This document shows positions 33,801 to 40,854 of a DNA stretch of 64,000 bases, piece after piece. A model generated the notes under the pieces. It had not been told where the DNA came from, made no database searches, and saw nothing but the letters and a program-made list of their open reading frames with translations. Source of the stretch: Acidobacteriota bacterium (lineage in GTDB: Bacteria > Acidobacteriota > UBA4820 > DSQY01); the NCBI GenBank assembly GCA_040752915.1, contig JBFMHB010000007.1:1-64000 (forward strand), in the 5' to 3' direction. The stretch's first letter is position 1, and each line of letters begins with the position of its first letter. Both the position numbers and the translations under genes were made by a program.

Positions 33801-35993
33801 GGTCCCGTTGGGCGTCAGGTGGAAGCTCATGTTCACGTCGCCCGTGATGGGACCCACGGTGGCCTGGTAAGTCTGGTAGCCGGGGACATACGCCGATACG
33901 GTGATGTCGTAACTCGCACCGGCGGGGAGCTGGAGGGTGCACGTTCCCGTCACCGGGTCCGTCCAAATCGCGCCGTAGGGGTAGCCGCTGACGGTGAGCG
34001 AGGCGTAGAGGGGCCAAGAGGTGTTGGTGTCCAGAACCCAGATGGAAACTTGGTGGAGCGGGGATGAAGACAGCGAGAAATTCTGGATCGTCACCGCCGA
34101 CTCGGTCACGGTGACCCCGTTGGCCGTCTGGGTCACGAACCCCCACCCGCTCACCGTCACCGTGTACGTGCCCACGGGAAGGGTCATGCTGTACGTCCCG
34201 TTTCCGTTCGTGGTCACCTGGACGGTGGTGCTGGCCGAAGTGGCCGTGACCCTGGCGCCGGGAATCGGCAGTCCCGAGGCGGAACTCGACACGGTGCCCT
34301 GAAGCGTCCCCTCCGGACCCGTCGTGCAGTTGGGGAACTTGAAGGCGCCGACCCTCGTGAGCCACGGCGCCGAGGCCGTGGTGGCTCCGATGTACTCCTG
34401 GGTGTACCAGAAGGTGCAATCGTCCGTGGGGTCGATGCTCAGGGTGCTGTAGTCCCCCCAGCGGTAGGAGCCGCCCGTTTGGACTCCCGGCCCGCCGACC
34501 ATGAGGGAAGATTCTCCCTGGGTCAACTCCCCGGGCGGATCGCCCGATAGCCTCCCCGCATAGCGGATCGAGGGATACACGGACCCCGAGGAGACGCTGT
34601 AGCCCACGGCCAGGTTGCCCATGTGGTCCATGGCGGCGCTGCCCATCCAGCGGTGTTCCGTGTCGGCGGGGGCAAAGGTGCCCTCCTGGTGGACGCTCCA
34701 CGAGCCGCCAAAGCGCCGCAGCTCGAACCAGCGCACGCCGGCCCGGCCGCTGCCCGCGTCCACGGTCATGTTCACGACCGCCGATTCGTAGGAGCCCTTG
34801 TTCCGGTAGTTGAGCCGGTACATCAGGCGGTCTCCGATTTCGTCCAGCCCCACCGAGGTCCCCGGCTGGGGGATGCAGTCCCGGGTGGAGGGGCACAGGA
34901 CCGTGAAGGGAGTCACGTCGAGGATCTGGTTGGGCTCGAAGGAGGCCAGGCCCAGCGTGGAGTTGGCCGGCGTGTCCCAATCCACGCGGCATTCCCAGAT
35001 GCGCAGGGCGTCGTTGGAATACCCGGGGATCCAGGTCCCGTCGTCCACCTCCATGATGTAGTTCGGCGTTCCCGCAAGGGGGGCGTTCCACGTGGATTCC
35101 ATGTGGGACGGGAGCATGCCGCCGTAGTTGAGGTTGACCGCCCCGATATCGAAGTACTGGAAGGTGGCCGAGGGGTCCCCGGCCAGCATCTTCTCCCTGT
35201 CGAAGACCACCACCCCGGCGCCGCCCCAGGAGCTGGCGTTGACGAACTGGTTGATCGTCATGTAGTAGCCGTCGGGCCACACGCCGAACTTGGGGTAGTC
35301 GTTCATCTTGGTCGTGCTGAGCTGGAAGCAGTAGAGATACCAGGAACCGAGCGGGTCGCTCGTGGCCGACACGGCGATGGCCTGATAGTAGGGCCCCGGA
35401 ACCACGAACTGGCTGATGAGCCACCGGTCCGCCAGGGCGTCATAGAGAACGATGGGGTCCCCGTCGTTGTTGGTGGCGCAGGCGCCTCCCAGGGAGGCCC
35501 AGATCGTGTTGCCGTCCACGGGGCCGAAGAGGGAGGTCCCGTTCTTGTCCCAGATCTGGAGGGACAGGTTCACCCACTGGATGTAGTGGTTCGGTCCCAC
35601 GTCGCCTTCGGTGTCGGGCGGGTAGACGCCGTTGAGGTTGCTGATCCCCTCCCACTGTTTGGAGGGCGCGGGCATGGAGCCGAGGCCGGGCCAGGACTGG
35701 ACCACCGCATCCGGAGCGGCGGGCAGGTGGGAGGCGCCGGGATTCTTCTGCTTGGGCAGCGGGGGGTTCTCGGGACCCTGCCTGGATTCGGCCTCGGGGT
35801 TGAAGGCCCGGGGGGGCGGAGGGGCGAGGTCTCTCAGGGGCGGGGACACGGCGAACTTTTGAGCCCGGCCCACAACGGGCGTGAGCGATGTGCGGGAACC
35901 CGCGCCCTGGTTGGGTTCGTCCGCCCAGGAGAAGGGCATTCCCAGAACCAGGGCGAACGCCACCGCGAGCCAGGTCAACCTGAACCGATGCAT
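30891..35993 (-). CDS. Large secreted multi-domain protein (kelch, PKD, IPT/TIG, carboxypeptidase-regulatory-like)
   Basis: A 1700-residue exported protein, probably surface-located; function unknown. ATG at 35993 with GGAGG upstream begins a signal peptide (MHRFRLTWLAVAFALVLGMPFSWA). The N-terminal ~550 residues hold an adhesin-like sensor/propeller region (VYPPDTEGDVGPNHYIQWVN, then YPKFGVWPDGYYMT). Then come carboxypeptidase-regulatory-like beta domains, a choice-of-anchor/MAM-like domain (FFSEGFESATPPGLPSGW), BACON-like domains, a kelch propeller of roughly six repeats coded by about 31960-32760, a PKD domain (DWNFGDGTAHS, near 31540) and two C-terminal IPT/TIG-like domains (about 31410-30900). 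No sorting signal or transmembrane tail is seen. It is flanked by its own promoter and a hairpin, hence monocistronic. Confidence 0.85.
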   Translation of the reverse strand: MHRFRLTWLAVAFALVLGMPFSWADEPNQGAGSRTSLTPVVGRAQKFAVSPPLRDLAPPPPRAFNPEAESRQGPENPPLPKQKNPGASHLPAAPDAVVQSWPGLGSMPAPSKQWEGISNLNGVYPPDTEGDVGPNHYIQWVNLSLQIWDKNGTSLFGPVDGNTIWASLGGACATNNDGDPIVLYDALADRWLISQFVVPGPYYQAIAVSATSDPLGSWYLYCFQLSTTKMNDYPKFGVWPDGYYMTINQFVNASSWGGAGVVVFDREKMLAGDPSATFQYFDIGAVNLNYGGMLPSHMESTWNAPLAGTPNYIMEVDDGTWIPGYSNDALRIWECRVDWDTPANSTLGLASFEPNQILDVTPFTVLCPSTRDCIPQPGTSVGLDEIGDRLMYRLNYRNKGSYESAVVNMTVDAGSGRAGVRWFELRRFGGSWSVHQEGTFAPADTEHRWMGSAAMDHMGNLAVGYSVSSGSVYPSIRYAGRLSGDPPGELTQGESSLMVGGPGVQTGGSYRWGDYSTLSIDPTDDCTFWYTQEYIGATTASAPWLTRVGAFKFPNCTTGPEGTLQGTVSSSASGLPIPGARVTATSASTTVQVTTNGNGTYSMTLPVGTYTVTVSGWGFVTQTANGVTVTESAVTIQNFSLSSSPLHQVSIWVLDTNTSWPLYASLTVSGYPYGAIWTDPVTGTCTLQLPAGASYDITVSAYVPGYQTYQATVGPITGDVNMSFHLTPNGTTCNAPGYSLSNGTVFFSEGFESATPPGLPSGWAQTDVSGTSGNWATSASTVHPSGVSPHGGSRLAYFNSYTAASGSDTRLYRTSGVNLTGSPAAAAIFWMYHDTGYSGSMDRVQVQASTDGGSTWQSVGSAVPRYDGTTGWKQHVVVLSGITGPLSDVRIGLLGVSQYGNDVHIDDLQVTSGCGEPSTGGLVVGNVYDANTGIALTGASVANLDSGASTAAAATADPNVDDAFYCLYSDGNDAIQASKGSSYASSTQTPAVAAGTTVEQNFNLAAGQLSASPSPIDVSLSPGGSTTRTLTLSNSGERTVNFSILESEQAPAPPALPARTPYKLKQQLYWDPSETAPQDRLGELPNTWTTGTPIPTGARYRSAGTTPDGRYLYVFGGADASGTVLNESWRYDSFTDSWHQLADMPVALTNMEATAIGTKIYLVGGYTGSAHTNHFLIYDIPGDSWTASTWPNARTPMTAAAGGMLYAFGGNPGPSSETWKYDPGTTSWTGPLAALPTATTYGAAVTVQGHVFVVGGSSGIDTVSDVQRYDPVSNTWDVSGPALPQGRMSPQAAWYGSGLYVSSGGGLGGDIWNPYPETYKLDTSAWPAGSWVFQGESVPTPVVGAACDCVNDGLVTAGGSGATATVDFLQRLDDGAACSESPDVSWLSASPTSGTVAALGTTPVTVTLDASALGNGTYHGWLLVSGDTPYPAITVPVNLTVGYGAVVATAGASATTGSAPLTVSFTGSASGGDGGPYTYDWNFGDGTAHSNLQNPSHTYSTSGTFPVTLTATDGHSNSGVDSHLSITVTSPPPTLTGVSPAKGSTLGGTAVTLTGTNFAAGASVTFGGTAATGVTLVNSTTITCTAPAHAEGAVDVTVTVPGKPSATLAGAFAYVTPASISSISAKSGPFRLIILGSNFHNPCTVKVNGVTRGTVTWKSATKIVAKGADLKSACPKGTTVQIAVANTDDGVDSAPYSFTR

Positions 35994-36091
35994 GGCCACC
36001 TCCAGACCACCGTGCGGCATGGAGCGCGATTCCCACGCCCTCTCGTGCCGCGGGGCCTTGCGGATCCCGTCCGGCGGGATGATCCACTTTC

Positions 36092-36120
36092 ATTCTAATG
36101 CCTCCGGTCGTCCGTGTCAC
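36092..36120 (-). promoter_or_regulatory. Promoter of the large secreted protein
   Basis: Minus strand: GTGACA (36120-36115), 17-base spacer, TAGAAT (36097-36092); five of six matches at each hexamer. It leaves a leader of roughly 90 bases before the ATG at 35993. Confidence 0.7.
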
Positions 36121-36175
36121 GGAATCCCATGCCGCCTCCTCGGTTCTGGATCTTCCGGCCCTCGCCCCCCCTTTT

Positions 36176-36204
36176 TTGTAACGGCTCCGGACCGGGGCTA
36201 CAAT
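36176..36204 (+). promoter_or_regulatory. Promoter of the OB-fold lipoprotein gene
   Basis: TTGTAA (36176-36181), 17-base spacer, TACAAT (36199-36204). It stands 18 bases before the ATG at 36223, so the leader is very short. Confidence 0.7.
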
Positions 36205-36222
36205 GCCGCGGTGGAGGCAACG

Positions 36223-36567
36223 ATGCGGAAAGCGATGCTTGTTTCCGGGGCCGCTCTTCTCTCTTCGGCGTGGCTCCTCGCCACGGCCTGCGCTCTCCTT
36301 CCTACCCGAATCGGCGACATCGTCCGGGAGCCCGGGCGCTTTGAGAACCACACGGTGACCGTGAGGGGGGAGGTGCTTTCGGCCACGAAGCTGCCCTTCA
36401 TGGACCAGGGGTTCTACGTCCTGAGGGACGCCACCGGTGAAATCACCGTGGTGACTCGGGGCGCGCTTCCCGCCGAGGGCCAGAAGAAGCGGGTGACCGG
36501 AAAGGTCCAGAGCACCTTCAAGGTGATGGGGAAATCCCTGGGAGTCGTCCTTCAAGAGGGAGGCTGA
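36223..36567 (+). CDS. Small OB-fold lipoprotein
   Basis: A 114-residue protein with an N-terminal signal (MRKAMLVSGAALLSSAWLLATAC) whose Cys fits a lipobox. The remainder is a single OB-fold-like barrel (ENHTVTVRGEVLSATKLPFM...FYVLRDATGEITVVT...KKRVTGKVQ), as in small periplasmic tRNA_anti/BOF-like proteins. GGAGG lies five bases before the ATG. Role unknown; DUF302 follows 95 bases later on the same strand. Confidence 0.75.
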   Translation: MRKAMLVSGAALLSSAWLLATACALLPTRIGDIVREPGRFENHTVTVRGEVLSATKLPFMDQGFYVLRDATGEITVVTRGALPAEGQKKRVTGKVQSTFKVMGKSLGVVLQEGG

Positions 36568-36662
36568 CCCCCCGGTTCGCCCTTCGCCTCTTCGGGTTAC
36601 AGAGCGCCCAAGGTTGCATCTCTGAAGGGGAGGCGGCGAGTCGGCGCCCGTGGGAGGACCGC

Positions 36663-37061
36663 ATGGCCACGAAACAGACCTATGGAATCTACGTTCGCTC
36701 CACCAAGACCTTCGAGGATGCTCTGGAGGCCCTCAGGGAGGCCCTGGGAGCAAACGGCTTCGGCGTCCTTTGGGAAATCGACGTGCAAGCCACGATGAAG
36801 AAGAAGCTCGGCGTGGAGTTCCCCCCGTACATGATCCTCGGCGCCTGCAACGCGCCCGTGGCGCACCAGGCCCTCTCGGCCGAGCCCAACATCGGCCTGC
36901 TCCTTCCCTGCAACGTGATCGTCCGCAAGGACGGAGACGGGATTCTCTTGGGGGCCATCTCCCCCCACGCCCTCATGGGGCTCACCGGTCGCGAGGGGCT
37001 CGAGCCTTTCGCGGACCACGTGGCTTCCGTCCTGGAGAAGGTCCTGGAAGCGGCCCGTTGA
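36663..37061 (+). CDS. DUF302-family protein
   Basis: A 132-residue cytosolic protein of the DUF302 family (conserved GFGVLWEIDVQATMKKKLG, YMILGACNAPVAHQAL, LLLPCNVIVRKDGDG). The conserved Cys in GACNAP and PCN are typical of the family, whose biochemical role is not established. GGGAGG precedes the ATG. It ends 18 bases from the converging DtxR-type gene, with no terminator visible. Confidence 0.88.
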   Translation: MATKQTYGIYVRSTKTFEDALEALREALGANGFGVLWEIDVQATMKKKLGVEFPPYMILGACNAPVAHQALSAEPNIGLLLPCNVIVRKDGDGILLGAISPHALMGLTGREGLEPFADHVASVLEKVLEAAR

Positions 37062-37079
37062 TTCGCCCGCAGGCGCGCC

Positions 37080-37715
37080 CTAAAGACGCCTGACGTACAC
37101 CTGGGAGGCGAGGTCCCGGTCCACGGCGAACTGGGATTCGCCGCTCCGGAAGACGATGGAAGGGGTCTTCCGGACGAGTTGGATGCCGTCCCCCGGGTGG
37201 ATGCCCATGGACAGGAACTTCTGAAGATCTTCCCCGTGGGGGGTGGCCAGGTAGGCGATGACCCCCGACTCCCCGGCCTTCAGGGCATGCAGGGGCGCCA
37301 CCACGGGATCCACGCTGGAGCGAGCGGCCCGGCAGCAAGGTCCTTCGGGGATGCGGTTTCCGTGGGGACACACGCGGGGGTGGCCGAGGAAGGTGCAGAC
37401 CTTCTCGGCGAGCCCCTCCACCAGGGAGTGTTCCAGGCGACAGGCATCCTCCTCGGCGTTTTCCTGCCTTTCCCCCATGAGGTCCGCCAGGAGTCTCTCG
37501 GCCAGGCGGTGCCTTCGGATGGCCCTGCGGGCGAGGTCCAGCCCCACCGGCGTGAGGGCTGCCCCGTCCGCACTCACCCACCCTCGCTCCGAGAAACCGA
37601 GGTCGGTCACCTGGGAGCGCGCCGAAGGGTCGAGGGCGGCTCCTTCCTCCTGGTGCTGCCAGAGCTGTTCCAGAAGTTCCTGTTCCGCTTCGGTGATTTC
37701 AGTTTGATGAACCAT
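37080..37715 (-). CDS. DtxR/MntR-type metal-dependent regulator with FeoA-like domain
   Basis: A 211-residue predicted metal-responsive repressor. The N-terminal winged helix (~1-62) is followed by the DtxR dimerisation/metal domain (RLEHSLVEGLAEKVCTFLGHPRVCPHGNRIP, ~93-123) and a C-terminal SH3-like FeoA domain (~140-211). GGAGGGG lies upstream of the ATG. It overlaps the zinc-ribbon gene by 17 bases at the end of the arsR-feoB operon. No separate feoA is seen; the FeoA domain here may cover that function. Iron or manganese is the likely ligand (inference). Confidence 0.85.
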   Translation of the reverse strand: MVHQTEITEAEQELLEQLWQHQEEGAALDPSARSQVTDLGFSERGWVSADGAALTPVGLDLARRAIRRHRLAERLLADLMGERQENAEEDACRLEHSLVEGLAEKVCTFLGHPRVCPHGNRIPEGPCCRAARSSVDPVVAPLHALKAGESGVIAYLATPHGEDLQKFLSMGIHPGDGIQLVRKTPSIVFRSGESQFAVDRDLASQVYVRRL

Positions 37716-37896
37716 GGATCAGACCCCTCCAGCGCTCCCTGATGGCGCTCCAGGCGTCCCGGAGGGGACGCTGGTTCTCGTATCCGCAGTGCGGGCACCG
37801 CGCCTTGCCGCACCCGGCGGAGACGAGGGCGCACGCCCGGCAAGCGTCCTGCGCACTGTCCGGTTCAAACTCACGCCCGCAGAGGCCGCACCGCAT
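37699..37896 (-). CDS. Small cysteine-rich zinc-ribbon protein linked to FeoB
   Basis: A 65-residue protein with Cys at 3, 6, 19, 22, 29, 34 and 37 (CGLC, CRAC, CPHC pairs), fitting a double zinc ribbon or rubredoxin-like site, followed by a basic helix. The ATG shares one base with the feoB stop (TGATG). It has no membrane segment, so it is not the usual FeoB-associated Cys-rich membrane protein. It may be a FeoC-like partner or a metal chaperone (inference). Confidence 0.75.
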   Translation of the reverse strand: MRCGLCGREFEPDSAQDACRACALVSAGCGKARCPHCGYENQRPLRDAWSAIRERWRGLIHGSSN

Positions 37897-39863
37897 CAAA
37901 GGACCACCCCCCACAAGCTCAGGCCGGTCTTGAGAAGCCACCCCACGGAGAAGGCCGCCACCAGGATGGTCGCGGACATGGCCAGGGTGGCGGGCCACCC
38001 CCGCTCCTTCCGCATCACGAGGAACTGGGCGATGCAAGGGAGGAAGAGAGTGAGGACCACCGTCGCGACGAGAAGTTGCGCTCCCGTCAACCCGCCGGCG
38101 GATTGGAGATCGTACAGGCCCGCCGCGCCGTAGTCCCTGCGGAAGAACCCGAAGAGAAACGCGGTGGCCGCCTGGGGCGGCAGTCCGAGGAACCCCACCA
38201 CGGGCTCCAGGGCCGCGACGAGGAGGGGGAAGAACCCTGTCACCGTCCCCAGCCAGATGAGAAGCGAGGCCACCAGGAAGAGGGGGACGATCTCGAGAAA
38301 ATACCATCCCATCCGGCTCGCGGTCTTGGACCACACGTTCTTGAAGGAGGGCCACCGAAGGGGCGGAAGTTCCATGAAGAAGGAAGGCCGCTCCCCCGGC
38401 AGGAAACGGGCCATGAGGGTCCCAGCGGTCAGAAAAACGGACAGAACGATGGCGGCCCACAGGAGCAGAGCCTTCGGATGGGCGGACAAGAGGCCGAGAA
38501 GCACCCCGATCTGGGCCGAACAGGGAATGGAGAGGGCCAGGAGGAAGGTCGCGATGACCCGCTCCCGGCGGGTTTCCAGAATCCGCGTCACCATCGTCGC
38601 CATGGTGTCGCACCCGAAGCCGAGGACCAGCGGGATGACCGCCCGACCGTTCAGGCCGATCCCCTTGAACACGCGGTCCAGCATCATGGCCAGGCGCGGG
38701 AGGTAGCCCGTGTCCTCCAGGACCGAGAATGCCAGGAAGAAGGTCCCCACCACCGGGAGGATGATGGCCGCCGCGTAGCGGAGCCCCAGCGTAAAGAGGC
38801 CGAATTCGCCCACGAAGAGCGAGCGGAGCCAGTCGGCGGGCACGAGGGACGCGAACGCACGCTCCAGGAGCGGATTGATCCATTCGCCGAAGACCGTACC
38901 CTCGAGGAAGCCCACGAGGGTACCTCCCCCGAAGACGCCCACAAACCGGTAGAGCCCCAGGTACAGCACGACGCATAGGATGGGGAAGCCCGTCCAGGGA
39001 TTCAGGAGGAGGCCGTCCAGCCGGTCCTGCAGGACCGAATGTCCGGGGCCCTCCTTTCGGTACGCTCCCTCGAGAATCGCCCTGGCCGCCACCGAAAAGC
39101 CCCCGGCGATCTGCGCCTCCAGCGACCGGCGCGACGCGCGCCCCTCCAGATGCCGAAGCGCCTCCTCCACCAGGCCGGGCGGAACGGGGGCCGCCTCCTC
39201 CGCCGCGGGATCCCCCTCCAGATGGCGGAGGGCCCAGAAGCGGCCGGCGTGGGGCTCGAGCAGGGCCAGGGCCGCCTCCAGGCGCCTTGGAAAGGCCACG
39301 TGCGGGGCGTTCGGTGGGTTGGGGGGACGGGACAGAACGCGCCGGAGCGCTTCCAGACCCTCGCCCCGGGTGGCGACCATTTCCACCACCGGGATGCCCA
39401 GGGCCTCCGAGAGCCGTGCGGCGTCCACCCGAATCCCTCTCTTCCTGGCCTCGTCCATGAGATTGAGGACCAGGACGAGGGGCCTCCCGAGCAGGGCGAG
39501 TTCCAGGGTCAGGGGAAGCATCCGCGGCAGGTTCTTGGCGTCCAGGACGTGCACGATGAGCCCGTCGGACTGCAGCAGGATATCGCGCGCCACGCGCTCT
39601 TCCTCGGTGATGGGACGCAGGGAATACATGCCCGGGGTATCCACCACCTCGCACCGCCGGCCTTCCAGGTCCGCGGTCCCCCTGGAGACTTCCACGGTCG
39701 TACCGGGATAGTTGGAGACGACCGCGTAGGAGCCCGTCAACGCCCCGAACAGGACGCTCTTGCCCACGTTGGGGCTTCCCACCAAGAACAGGGTCGACGG
39801 CGTCGCCCGACGATCCCCATCGGGCCGGCCGTCTCCGGGTCCGGGCGCCGCCTTCAGAGCCAT
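37896..39863 (-). CDS. feoB: Ferrous iron transport protein B
   Basis: GTPase-coupled inner-membrane Fe(II) importer. 655 residues, shorter than E. coli FeoB (773). G-domain: G1 VGSPNVGKSVLFGAL, G2 PGTTVE, G3 DTPGMYSLRP, G4 NLMDEA. The membrane part from ~residue 275 holds two gate regions, with VLGFGCDTMATMVTR and the Cys of SIPCSAQIG, and FFRRDYGAAG further on. ATG at 39863 overlaps the arsR tail by ten bases. Downstream are the zinc-ribbon and DtxR-type genes. Confidence 0.95.
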   Translation of the reverse strand: MALKAAPGPGDGRPDGDRRATPSTLFLVGSPNVGKSVLFGALTGSYAVVSNYPGTTVEVSRGTADLEGRRCEVVDTPGMYSLRPITEEERVARDILLQSDGLIVHVLDAKNLPRMLPLTLELALLGRPLVLVLNLMDEARKRGIRVDAARLSEALGIPVVEMVATRGEGLEALRRVLSRPPNPPNAPHVAFPRRLEAALALLEPHAGRFWALRHLEGDPAAEEAAPVPPGLVEEALRHLEGRASRRSLEAQIAGGFSVAARAILEGAYRKEGPGHSVLQDRLDGLLLNPWTGFPILCVVLYLGLYRFVGVFGGGTLVGFLEGTVFGEWINPLLERAFASLVPADWLRSLFVGEFGLFTLGLRYAAAIILPVVGTFFLAFSVLEDTGYLPRLAMMLDRVFKGIGLNGRAVIPLVLGFGCDTMATMVTRILETRRERVIATFLLALSIPCSAQIGVLLGLLSAHPKALLLWAAIVLSVFLTAGTLMARFLPGERPSFFMELPPLRWPSFKNVWSKTASRMGWYFLEIVPLFLVASLLIWLGTVTGFFPLLVAALEPVVGFLGLPPQAATAFLFGFFRRDYGAAGLYDLQSAGGLTGAQLLVATVVLTLFLPCIAQFLVMRKERGWPATLAMSATILVAAFSVGWLLKTGLSLWGVVL

Positions 39864-40222
39864 TCGCGCCTCTTCCGCCCTTCCTGCACGAAGTCGTTGA
39901 CGTGCTCGAAGGCCTCTTGAAAGAGGATGGCCACATGGGGGTCGTCCAGGGCGTAGATGGCCTGCTGCGCGTCCCTCCGGAAGCGGACGAGCCCCAACTG
40001 CCGGAGCATCCGTAGCTGGTGGGATACGGCCGATGGACTCACCGAGAGGTGTTCGGCGATCTCGTTGACGGACAGTTCCCCCGAGGAGAGGATGTGCACG
40101 ATGCGGGTGCGGGTGGGGTCGGCCAGGGCCCGGAAGGTCTCCGCCATGGCGTTGTAGGTCCGGTCGCTGTAAGCTTGGTGCCTGGTTCGCACCGCCTCTT
40201 TCTTCTGGGAAACCGAAACCAT
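39854..40222 (-). CDS. ArsR/SmtB-family metal-sensing repressor
   Basis: A 122-residue winged-helix repressor. HTH at ~50-78 (ELSVNEIAEHLSVSPSAVSHQLRMLRQLGLV). The alpha-3 cysteine site (ELCV) is replaced by ELSV, so it is not an arsenic or cadmium type. An alpha-5 site is complete: D94, H96, H107 and D110, the spacing of the CzrA zinc/cobalt site (D84, H86, H97, H100). GAGGGGG precedes the ATG. It is the first gene of the feoB operon and has a symmetric operator over its promoter start, so autorepression is likely. Metal identity (Zn, Ni, Co or Fe) is inference. Confidence 0.9.
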   Translation of the reverse strand: MVSVSQKKEAVRTRHQAYSDRTYNAMAETFRALADPTRTRIVHILSSGELSVNEIAEHLSVSPSAVSHQLRMLRQLGLVRFRRDAQQAIYALDDPHVAILFQEAFEHVNDFVQEGRKRREWL

Positions 40223-40235
40223 GTTGGCCCCCTCT

Positions 40236-40259
40236 ATACCTGAGCAACTACTCAGATAT
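40236..40259. promoter_or_regulatory. Operator-like inverted repeat before arsR-feoB
   Basis: ATACCTGAG...CTCAGATAT, with near-perfect 9-base arms around a 6-base centre (CAACTA), placed over the expected transcription start of the arsR promoter. The arms and spacing resemble SmtB/ArsR operators. Confidence 0.75.
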
Positions 40260-40261
40260 AC

Positions 40262-40290
40262 AGTTTACGCCCCCGCCCCGGAGGTGTCAA
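40262..40290 (-). promoter_or_regulatory. Promoter of the arsR-feoB operon
   Basis: Minus strand: consensus TTGACA (40290-40285), 17-base spacer, TAAACT (40267-40262). Transcription should begin inside the operator at 40236-40259. Confidence 0.8.
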
Positions 40291-40854
40291 GGGGCGCGTC
40301 CGGACCGCCCGGTTCTATTTATGGCTCCTGCTGAGAATCTGTGCATCTCGAAGGGTGGGGCAGGCCGCCCAAGCGCCTGCTGCGCTTGGCTCCGGGCAAG
40401 AGGCGCCGGTCCGAAAGGCAACCCCTCTTTTGCACTCCTCCCGAAGGCGTCTTCGGAGGGCATCGTGGGAAGGCTATCAGGAGGTCCTCCTTGCGCCTTT
40501 CTTCCCGGCGCCTCACCCGCCCGGCCGCCCTTCGGGCGGGCCGGCCTGCCTGGCAGGGTTTAAGTGTGCCTCCCCCCCACTCCTAATGGGTGCGCCGGCG
40601 GCGTCGGACCATCTGCTTTGTCAGGCTTCGCGGGCGGACACGCTCCACGTACTCAAGTACGAGTCGGAGTCCGCCCGCTCGCCTTTCGCGCATCTGGCCC
40701 AACGGCGCCGGGACGCCGCCATCCGCCTGCGGCGGACGGCGATTCAGCTCAGGGGCCTGCACAGATCCTCCAGACGAGCCCCGTTTCTTTCGCGGGCTCC
40801 CGTTCCTGGATGGGTTCCCCGGTTCACCGGTGCCCGGCTTCCCGGTCCCGACCG
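40291..40854. other. Gene-free region rich in palindromes
   Basis: A 564-base stretch between the 3' end of the DUF1028 gene and the arsR promoter. The six open frames here are overlapping, short and without recognisable products. It holds several hairpin-forming sequences: one near 40372-40397 (GCCCAAGCG/CGCTTGGC), one near 40438-40461 (CCTCCCGAAG/CTTCGGAGG), one near 40518-40545 (GGCCGCCC/GGGCGGGCC) and the long inverted repeat at 40597-40720. Confidence 0.6.
40597..40720. repeat. Long imperfect inverted repeat (REP/MITE-like candidate)
   Basis: Outer arms GGCGGCGTC/GACGCCGCC, inner arms GCGGGCGGA/TCCGCCCGC and a central CGTACTCAAGTACG hairpin give a 124-base element that can fold along its length. 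This looks like the dispersed palindromic elements of many proteobacterial and acidobacterial genomes, but copy number cannot be judged from one window. Confidence 0.5.
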
